From: Acidaminobacter sp.
GTDB lineage: Bacteria; Bacillota_A; Clostridia; Peptostreptococcales; Acidaminobacteraceae
Assembly: GCA_009881125.1 (NCBI GenBank)
Contig: WXFH01000371.1
Coordinates: 1-16,838 of the forward strand
Direction: 5' to 3'
Length of the DNA: 16,838 nt
Below are positions 1-5,502 of the stretch, in pieces. Numbering within the stretch: position 1 is the first letter of the stretch; every line of letters starts with the position of its first letter. The notes beneath the pieces are model-generated. The model made no database searches. It was not told the DNA's origin and saw only the letters and a list, made by a program, of their open reading frames with translations. Both the position numbers and the translations under genes were made by a program.

Positions 1-654
1 GTTCGATTTGACCGTTCCAAAGGCACCTGGGGTCTCCAAACTGGTGTAAAGCGCATTCTCATCTGCCGGTCTGAAGCTGCCCTCTCCTGTGGCTGCCAGA
101 CCATTCCCATGATTTGGGACATCAAAGAGGATCAGCCTGCCCAGGGATCTCATTTCACCGGTCGAAGCCTCCTTTTCCAGCAACTCCCCGGACCCGCTCA
201 GTGTCAATTGATCCCGCTTCCAATTTGTCGGATCCGACGTCAGCTCGAGCGCCGCCAGGCGGCCGGAAGCGTCGATTAAACGTCCGTCCTCCTGAAGTTC
301 AAAGCTCCCCTGCCGCGTCAAAGTCAAAGCGCCGGCCTGATCTCTGACACCAAAATAACCCGCTCCGTCAATGGCGAAATCAAAGAAATTGGGTGAACTC
401 ATCAAAGCGCCTTGATGGTTGGATGTAAAATCCCGCAGCGCACGCACTCCGCCGCCGCCTCTCAGGCGATCTTCAGCCACCTCTGCAACTGCAACGGAAT
501 CAGATTGCATAGCCATGCGGATCTCTTCCGCAAAGGCGGCGTCAGACCGTTTATAGCCTGTCGTTTCAACATTGGCAATGTTCCCTGACAGTCGACTCAG
601 ACGGTGCTTTTGCGCCATCATGCCGCTTCTTCCAATTTCAAGCATTTTATTCAA
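1..654 (-). CDS. Flagellar hook-basal body (rod) protein, FlgF/FlgG family, C-terminus cut by window edge
   Basis: Reading leftward from 654, 218 codons stay open to the window edge. The N-terminus carries the family signature of rod and hook proteins (NIANVETTGYKRSD, about residues 23-36), and the middle has DFAIDGAGYFGV, the 'f-a-i-G-G-F-F' block of FlgE/F/G. The end reads GAFGTVKSN, just before the conserved 'S-N-V-D' C-terminal helix, which must lie outside the window. These proteins polymerise as the axial rod beneath the hook and are exported by the type III gate. I prefer the TTG at 654 as start: GGAAGGGG sits 8 bases upstream, while the ATG at 645 has no well-spaced site. It follows the preceding rod gene by 38 bases. 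C. difficile has a comparable flgG1-flgG pair after its sigma gene, so this could be the flgG equivalent, but family-level assignment is as far as I go. Confidence 0.88.
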   Translation of the reverse strand, partial: MNKMLEIGRSGMMAQKHRLSRLSGNIANVETTGYKRSDAAFAEEIRMAMQSDSVAVAEVAEDRLRGGGGVRALRDFTSNHQGALMSSPNFFDFAIDGAGYFGVRDQAGALTLTRQGSFELQEDGRLIDASGRLAALELTSDPTNWKRDQLTLSGSGELLEKEASTGEMRSLGRLILFDVPNHGNGLAATGEGSFRPADENALYTSLETPGAFGTVKSN

Positions 655-692
655 GTTGTCGACCCCTTCCAGGCTAACTGACCAATTATCAC

Positions 693-1469
693 CTATACTT
701 TGCCAATCTCATTGACAGCACGATTCAAGGTTTCGTCCAGCGTGTTCAAAATTCTCTGCTGCGTTTGAAGCAGGCGTCCCGTCGACATCATGTCAATCAT
801 GGCTGTTGTACTGTCGACGTTGGAATTCTCTTTCATTCCCTGTCTGACCGTTGTCCCCTCGACCTCAACCAGATTTCCTTGTGCCAATCTGACATAGCCA
901 CCATCGAGCACTTCCAGGCCCGCCTCTTCTCCGACAGGAAGATCGTAAACCGGTATGCTTCCCACCACACTGCCGAGATCCTGAATGATCTCCCCGGAGG
1001 CCCTGACTGTCAGAACTTCCCCCGGTGCGGATCTGATCGTTCTGAGCGCACCTTCAGGTGTCCTGGTGAGCAGGCTGTACCCGGATTTATCCACCCAAAC
1101 GCCTTCCTGGTTCTGATGCAGCTCGCCATTTCTGGAATAGACAACACCTGCAGGGGTTTCAAAGCTGAAAAATCCTGAACCCTCCAGGGCAAGATCCATA
1201 GTGTTTCCGGTTTCCACCAACATGCCCTGGGACCACTGCGTCTCTATCCCGGAAACCCTGACACCCATGGGCATGGTGCCCAAGACGGCTAAGCCCCCGC
1301 CCGCGCCTGAGGCGTGATTGACGAACACCTCAGAAAACGAGGCTTCCGACACCAACGCCTGTGCCTTATACCCCGCTGTTTCCACATTAGCGAGATTATT
1401 GGCATGGGTTTCCTGTTTTTTTTGCTGCACCAGCATGCTCATAGCGGTCTGATACACGGAACGGATCAT
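693..1469 (-). CDS. Flagellar hook-basal body (rod) protein, FlgF/FlgG family
   Basis: 258 residues, a normal length for FlgF/FlgG. The N-terminal helix begins MIRSVYQTAMSML and runs into ANNLANVETAGYKA (about 23-36), the rod/hook signature. DLALEGSGFFSFETPAG (about 92-108) matches the central family block, and ENSNVDSTTAMIDMM opens the C-terminal helix that packs against the N-terminal one in the assembled rod. The C-terminal helix deviates from the usual NVDLxxEMxxLI pattern (STTAMIDMM), so it may be the FlgF or FlgG1-type paralogue rather than FlgG itself. The start is ATG at 1469 with GGAGG 8 bases upstream. It lies downstream of the sigma factor and DUF6115 genes, as flgG1 does in C. difficile. 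Its role is a structural subunit of the periplasm/cell-wall spanning rod. Confidence 0.9.
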   Translation of the reverse strand: MIRSVYQTAMSMLVQQKKQETHANNLANVETAGYKAQALVSEASFSEVFVNHASGAGGGLAVLGTMPMGVRVSGIETQWSQGMLVETGNTMDLALEGSGFFSFETPAGVVYSRNGELHQNQEGVWVDKSGYSLLTRTPEGALRTIRSAPGEVLTVRASGEIIQDLGSVVGSIPVYDLPVGEEAGLEVLDGGYVRLAQGNLVEVEGTTVRQGMKENSNVDSTTAMIDMMSTGRLLQTQQRILNTLDETLNRAVNEIGKV

Positions 1470-1514
1470 TTAATGTGCCTCCAATCTCTATTCTATGATT
1501 TCGACGACAACGGC

Positions 1515-1622
1515 TTATAAGCTGATCTTCGTCAGCACTGCCCCAAGCAGCATGCCCAGACCAAATGTCAGTACTGGCAGACCAGGAATCAGCCTGATTT
1601 TTTTGATAAATTGAGAAGTAAT
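1515..1622 (-). CDS. Putative 35-residue single-pass membrane mini-ORF overlapping the DUF6115 gene
   Basis: This reading frame lies -1 to the DUF6115 gene and overlaps its last 34 bases. It reads TSQFIKKIRLIP, then a hydrophobic stretch with small residues (GLPVLTFGLGMLLGAVL), and ends TKISL and TAA. Basic residues before the hydrophobic segment suggest an N-in membrane helix. No ATG, GTG or TTG precedes the helix. The best-placed codon is ATT at 1620-1622, with AAGGGGGA 6 bases upstream; CTG at the tenth codon after it is an alternative. It could instead be reached by -1 slippage on the A7 run at 1598-1604, giving a longer DUF6115 variant. A lost base in that homopolymer would have the same appearance. 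I do not recognise a family. It is supported by hydrophobicity, position and overlap only. Confidence 0.4.
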   Translation of the reverse strand: MTSQFIKKIRLIPGLPVLTFGLGMLLGAVLTKISL

Positions 1623-2026
1623 TGGACTTCCCCCTTATGCATCTTCATTTTTTTCGCAATGTCTTCAAGAGTTGTTCCCCGTTCAGCGAGTCTGACAATT
1701 TGCTCAAGCTGGGTCTGATATTGGTCTGCAACGGGTTTATCGCGTTCTTTGGCTGAAGGGTTTAATGACACGCCTGCAGACACTGCATTAGAACCAGCCA
1801 AACTGCTCATCACGACGTCCAGCTTTTCTTCCATGCCTGCCAACCGTCGTTCCATACGCTTCATAATTAAACTTTCCATAGTCTCAGTCACTTCTGTCCA
1901 GTCCTTGGACTTTTCTGAAATTGAAGGTTCCTGACCATTTGCCGCACTGTCTTTTTTCTGCATGACCATTCTCCAGCCGCCAAATGCTGCAATTCCAGAC
2001 GCAAATCCAACAATCCACCAAAACAT
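1589..2026 (-). CDS. DUF6115 / SwrB-like single-pass membrane protein
   Basis: 145 residues. Residues 3-22 (FWWIVGFASGIAAFGGW) form an N-terminal transmembrane segment. Residues about 45-80 are charged and heptad-like (MESLIMKRMERRLAGMEEKL), suggesting a coiled coil. A serine/alanine-rich linker follows, then a small helix-turn-helix-like C-terminus (IVRLAERGTTLEDIAKKMKM, about 109-128). The start is ATG at 2026, 4 bases after the sigma factor stop, so the two are probably co-translated. In Bacillus subtilis the gene directly after sigD is swrB, a similar-sized protein with an N-terminal membrane anchor that promotes activation of the flagellar export apparatus. Architecture and position fit that role, but equivalence to SwrB is my inference rather than a proven homology. 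Confidence 0.75.
   Translation of the reverse strand: MFWWIVGFASGIAAFGGWRMVMQKKDSAANGQEPSISEKSKDWTEVTETMESLIMKRMERRLAGMEEKLDVVMSSLAGSNAVSAGVSLNPSAKERDKPVADQYQTQLEQIVRLAERGTTLEDIAKKMKMHKGEVQLLLNLSKKSG
1598..1604 (-). other. A7 run, possible -1 slippage site
   Basis: On the coding strand the 3' end of the DUF6115 gene contains A-AAA-AAA aligned in the zero frame (TCA AAA AAA TCA GGC TGA). This is the arrangement of bacterial -1 slippery heptamers. A small hairpin (CTGG, loop TCTG, CCAG at 1574-1585, flanked by TCAG/CTGA) starts soon after. A -1 shift would replace the last two residues with the 27-residue hydrophobic tail encoded down to 1515. No Shine-Dalgarno-like stimulator lies at the usual 10-14 bases upstream; the G-rich one is about 24 bases away. 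Functional slippage is inference. Confidence 0.25.
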
Positions 2027-2030
2027 AATT

Positions 2031-2762
2031 CTACCTCCAGGCTTCTAGTGCTATTCTCAGAGCCATTAAGGCCCGGGTGTGCAGCTGTGACACTCTGGGC
2101 ACAGAAACCTCCAAAATGGCCGCAATGTCCTTGAACGACAGGGATTCAACATAATAGAGCTGCAGCAGCAGCTGGTCCCGCTCCTCAAGAGTCACTAAAG
2201 CAGACTTCAATGCTTCGCTCAGCGATGCCTTCATCATGACCTCTTCCGGTGATGGCGTATTCTGTGCCACTAAACGCTCCTGAAGACTTGGTCCTGAGCC
2301 AGAACCAGATCCGGATTCGTCATCAAACAGGATCTCCTCAAGCGAAACCGCAGGAAGCGCCGCCATAGTCTGAAAAATTGTCTTTTGTTCTTTATCTGTC
2401 AGATTGAGATAATCACAGAGCTCATCGTCACTCACTGATCTCATCAAGCGCTGTTCCATCAGCGCCTTTTCCTTATAGAAAGCCGAGAGCGCCGCCATCT
2501 TCTCCTTGGAGAAGTGCCCCGCTCGTCTCAAGGTGTCCGTAATGGTGCCTCGAATTCGGACACCCGCGTAATATTCAAAGGGGACCCCAAGCTGAGGCTG
2601 GAAACGGTCTATGGCATCCATGAGTCCCAGGACGCCCACTTGAATCAGGTCCTCTCGGTCAAAGTGGATCCCATTGTAATGCATTTTATTCACCGCTTTA
2701 TGCACCAGGGGCAGATGACTCACAATGAGCTGCTGCCTGTCTATTTGTGTCGTGATCTCCAA
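2031..2762 (-). CDS. fliA: RNA polymerase sigma factor, FliA/SigD (sigma28) family
   Basis: 243 residues, normal for sigma28. Region 2 is clear: NGIHFDREDLIQVGVLGLMDAI followed by FEYYAGVRIRGTITDTLRR (about 62-80). Region 4 ends with the helix-turn-helix SFKDIAAILEVSVPRVSQLH (about 209-228), very close to the SigD 'S-R-I-S-Q-I-H' helix. It directs polymerase to late flagellar and chemotaxis promoters once the hook is finished and FlgM is exported. The usual DW-x-PR block after region 2.4 is replaced by AGHFSKEKM, and a Ser-Gly run (about 150-157) lies in the region 3-4 linker. The start is TTG at 2762: an in-frame stop lies a few codons upstream, and GGAGGGAG precedes it at slightly long spacing. 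A 69-base gap separates it from the PilZ gene; I saw no convincing promoter there. Confidence 0.93.
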   Translation of the reverse strand: MEITTQIDRQQLIVSHLPLVHKAVNKMHYNGIHFDREDLIQVGVLGLMDAIDRFQPQLGVPFEYYAGVRIRGTITDTLRRAGHFSKEKMAALSAFYKEKALMEQRLMRSVSDDELCDYLNLTDKEQKTIFQTMAALPAVSLEEILFDDESGSGSGSGPSLQERLVAQNTPSPEEVMMKASLSEALKSALVTLEERDQLLLQLYYVESLSFKDIAAILEVSVPRVSQLHTRALMALRIALEAWR

Positions 2763-2831
2763 ACCGGCGCTCTCCCTCCTGAATCAGTACACTTTAACTG
2801 ACCAAAACACGTCGTTCGCTTCCAATCCGCA

Positions 2832-3554
2832 TTATTTCATCTCAAGTTTTCGATTCTGTCTGAGCTTCGCAAACACATAATGCACTATTTTATCCTGAAG
2901 CTTAACCGGCAGAGACTCAAATTGAATCCCGTAGCTGTATTCCCTTGTTTGAGCTGTATTTATCAAGGCACGGTGCTTGACTATGCCCGTGACACTCACG
3001 GATTCGCTGTCCAGTTCAAAGCTGATCAGGATTCTATGACTGTTTGACAGTTTAGAGGTGGTGTTCAATTTGATCCCGCCTGCGCTGAGATCGGTGATCC
3101 ACCCTTCAACCATCGGCAGACTTTGTATTAAAGCATTTCTCTGAAGTTTAGAGCGCTGTTCAATCTCATGGAATCGCACTGGCAGATTCACCGCGATTCT
3201 TACATTCTGCCTGCGCTGAATCTCTCCAAGAAACGACACTACGTTCAGGCAATAGAGCGGCACGTCCTCCACGGCGTAGCGGCAGACAGAGACACGCAGC
3301 GCATAGATCCGGTCTGAACCATAGACCAGGATCTTATAGGGGATTTCTACATCCAGAAGGCGCTCCTTGCCGTTTTGAACAGGCACACTCACAAGAATGC
3401 CCAGTCCGTCAGAATCAAGCCCTGACCCGGCGCTGACCACAGCTTCCCTTATTTCAATAAAATCTTGAATCATGCTGGCCGCCGCGGTGTGGTCAGGCAT
3501 GATAAACTCGACTTTCTGATTCAGTTTAAGTCCGGCTTTCCATTTTTCCTGCAC
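2832..3554 (-). CDS. YcgR-like PilZ-domain c-di-GMP receptor, flagellar brake protein
   Basis: About 240 residues in two parts: an N-terminal YcgR-type (PilZN) beta domain (to about 105) and a C-terminal PilZ domain. Both c-di-GMP motifs are present, RRQNVR (about 114-119) and DLSAGG (about 155-160), so ligand binding should be intact. Proteins of this type (YcgR; DgrA/YpfA in Bacillus) bind c-di-GMP and slow or stop the motor by contacting stator or rotor. I place the start at the GTG at 3554 because AGGTGA precedes it by 5 bases. A GTG three codons earlier (3563) would also work, but its spacing is poor. It sits 14 bases after flhG and before the sigma gene, so the brake is made with the late export genes. 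N-terminal residues about 20-50 look longer and less conserved than usual. Confidence 0.88.
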   Translation of the reverse strand: MQEKWKAGLKLNQKVEFIMPDHTAAASMIQDFIEIREAVVSAGSGLDSDGLGILVSVPVQNGKERLLDVEIPYKILVYGSDRIYALRVSVCRYAVEDVPLYCLNVVSFLGEIQRRQNVRIAVNLPVRFHEIEQRSKLQRNALIQSLPMVEGWITDLSAGGIKLNTTSKLSNSHRILISFELDSESVSVTGIVKHRALINTAQTREYSYGIQFESLPVKLQDKIVHYVFAKLRQNRKLEMK

Positions 3555-3568
3555 ACGCCTCACCTACC

Positions 3569-4420
3569 CTAACTGCCAAAAATTCTCACAAAACGATGCA
3601 TGACTTCACTCAAGGTCCCAAAGTTTGCGGTCACAGCTCCACTTGAGAGCCGCTCGCTAATTTCTCTGATGTTTCTCGAGGCTGGCGCGTTGGGATGCAC
3701 CAGGCTGAAAGGGGTTTGCCTGTGAACCGCCGCCTTCACCTTTGGATCCGACACCACATAACCCAGCAGCTCCATTTGAATATTCAGAAAGGTGCCTATG
3801 ACCTTGTTCAGATGCTCATAGGTTTCCTGTGCCTCTCTGCGGCTGCTGACCTGATTGACGATCAGCTGAATTCTTGGTTTGATTTCATAAATGGACAAAA
3901 TCTTAATCAGACTGTAGGCATCTACCATGGCGGTCGGTTCAGGGACGGTCACGAGCAGCACTTCGTTGGCTACCGAGACAAAGGACAGCAGTTTCGCATC
4001 TATGCCCGCTCCAGCGTCAATGAAGACGTAGTCATAGCGGCCGGTGCCTATAAGCCGGCTGACGAAGTCCTGAAGCTCGTCTTCCCTGTTGTCACCCAGA
4101 CTCATAAATCCACTGCCTCCGGGTAAAATCTCCAGCCCTGGTTTGTATTCCACCAAGATGTCCTCAATGCTTTTTTGCGTTTCAAAATAATCGAGCAAAG
4201 TGTGTCTGCTCATGACACCGGCCAGAATGTCCAGATTGGCCATGCCCAGGTCGCCGTCGATCAAAAGGACACGCTTTCCAGCCTGATTAAGGGCAACCCC
4301 CAAATTCAGGGTTATATTGGATTTGCCTACGCCGCCTTTTCCGCTGACCACCGCATAGACACATACTGTCGATGCCGGTTTAAACATTTTAAGCTTGAGT
4401 TCATGGGCCTGATCCTTCAT
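3569..4420 (-). CDS. flhG: MinD-like ATPase FlhG (FleN/YlxH), flagellar number regulator
   Basis: 283 residues. The extreme N-terminus holds the DQA motif (MKDQAHELKL) that in FlhG stimulates the GTPase of FlhF. The deviant Walker A is KGGVGKSN (28-35), followed by LLIDGDLGMANLD (52-64) and the switch block FIDAGAGID (133-141). The C-terminus ends in a short amphipathic helix (EVMHRFVRIFGS) fitting membrane association of the ATP-bound dimer. FlhG limits flagellar number and helps C-ring assembly at the membrane. The ATG overlaps the flhF stop by 4 bases, implying coupled translation of the GTPase and its activator. The switch block has Ala where many MinD/FlhG proteins have Thr (DTGAG), a mild change. 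The identity is secure from motifs plus context. Confidence 0.95.
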   Translation of the reverse strand: MKDQAHELKLKMFKPASTVCVYAVVSGKGGVGKSNITLNLGVALNQAGKRVLLIDGDLGMANLDILAGVMSRHTLLDYFETQKSIEDILVEYKPGLEILPGGSGFMSLGDNREDELQDFVSRLIGTGRYDYVFIDAGAGIDAKLLSFVSVANEVLLVTVPEPTAMVDAYSLIKILSIYEIKPRIQLIVNQVSSRREAQETYEHLNKVIGTFLNIQMELLGYVVSDPKVKAAVHRQTPFSLVHPNAPASRNIREISERLSSGAVTANFGTLSEVMHRFVRIFGS

Positions 4421-5502
4421 AGGATTTCGTCACCGCCATGTAGATATGACATAAGCGCTTTGGCGTTTGCCCGGAGAAGATCATCCGGTACATTTTGCCC
4501 GGTTGTCACATAGGCAAGAGGCTCCTCCAGACGGCGCACATAGGAAAAGAGCCTGGTCTGACTGTCCATCTCATCCAGTTTGGTCAAAATAGTCCGGTCA
4601 ATCCCAAGGCAGCGGTAGGCCTCAAGTGATTTCTCAAAAATTTCATGATCCAGGGTCGCCGGAAGAACAACGACTTTGCAAAGTCCTTCCAGTTCATTCA
4701 GGTAGCGGCGAATGTCGTCAATTTGAGCCTGATTTCGGTAGCTGGTGCCCAAGGTGTCTATCAGGACCAGATCGCAAGTCTTGAGCAGCTTTTGATAAGC
4801 CGGCTTCATTTCCGCAGGTGTCGTCACGGTGATCATGGGCAGATCCATAATATCGGCATATTTCTTCAGTTGGTCCACCGCGCCAATTCGGTAGGTATCC
4901 ATTGTGATCAGGCCAACGCGTCTGGACAGATTGAGCTTGGCATCCGCGGCAATTTTGGCTATAGTCGTGGTTTTTCCCACCCCTGTGGATCCCAAAAACG
5001 CCACTGCACTGCATTCCGTGATGCCCGAATAATCTATAGTCTCAAGTATTTCCCGGATAAAGTGCTCTATCATGAGTGACTTGAGTTTGGAATCCTCCAT
5101 ATGCTCTAAGCGGTTCACCACTGAATAGCGTCTGAACTTTTCAAGGCTTTCAAGCTCTCTGATCAGGATGGCATCAATCCTCGCCTCCCACTCCAGTGCA
5201 ATTCTTTCACCACTCTGCGCAGCCCTGTCCTCCAAAACGGCATTTGTCGGATGTGCGCCTCCGGCTCTCAGATTTGCCTCCAAGCCTCTCTGAACGGCAG
5301 CGGCACCAACTCTTGATTCCTTTTTCACCGGCCTGTTTTCCACTGCCATGGTCACTTCAAGGCATCTGGGCTGGAAGTAGCCCCTGATCCCCTTCTGTCT
5401 GACCAGCTTCTGTGTCAGAAGGATCGCGTCCTCCCCCAGCGACGCTTTTCCGCGTTCAAAGGCTTCCGCCATATCACGAACAATATATTTTTCAATAATC
5501 AT
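4417..5502 (-). CDS. flhF: SRP-type GTPase FlhF
   Basis: 361 residues with the FlhF layout: a basic N-terminal B domain (MIIEKYIVRDMAEAFERG), a variable linker, an N domain, and a signal-recognition-particle type G domain. G1 is GSTGVGKTTT (171-180), the insertion-box start is DTYRIGAVDQL (202-212), G3 is DTLGT (249-253), G4 is TKLD (307-310), and the closing TTGQNVPDDL (333-342) is typical of SRP GTPases. FlhF marks the site of flagellar assembly at the membrane and is antagonised by FlhG, encoded next. G3 lacks the Arg of DTAGR. Gamma-proteobacterial FlhF also varies here, so this need not mean inactivity. The gene overlaps the end of flhA by 11 bases, and GGTGG lies 6 bases before the ATG. 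Confidence 0.96.
   Translation of the reverse strand: MIIEKYIVRDMAEAFERGKASLGEDAILLTQKLVRQKGIRGYFQPRCLEVTMAVENRPVKKESRVGAAAVQRGLEANLRAGGAHPTNAVLEDRAAQSGERIALEWEARIDAILIRELESLEKFRRYSVVNRLEHMEDSKLKSLMIEHFIREILETIDYSGITECSAVAFLGSTGVGKTTTIAKIAADAKLNLSRRVGLITMDTYRIGAVDQLKKYADIMDLPMITVTTPAEMKPAYQKLLKTCDLVLIDTLGTSYRNQAQIDDIRRYLNELEGLCKVVVLPATLDHEIFEKSLEAYRCLGIDRTILTKLDEMDSQTRLFSYVRRLEEPLAYVTTGQNVPDDLLRANAKALMSYLHGGDEIL

Noticed and set aside
2763..2831. Possible internal promoter before the sigma gene
   Set aside because: No -35/-10 pair with acceptable spacing of either SigA or sigma28 type was found in the 69-base gap.
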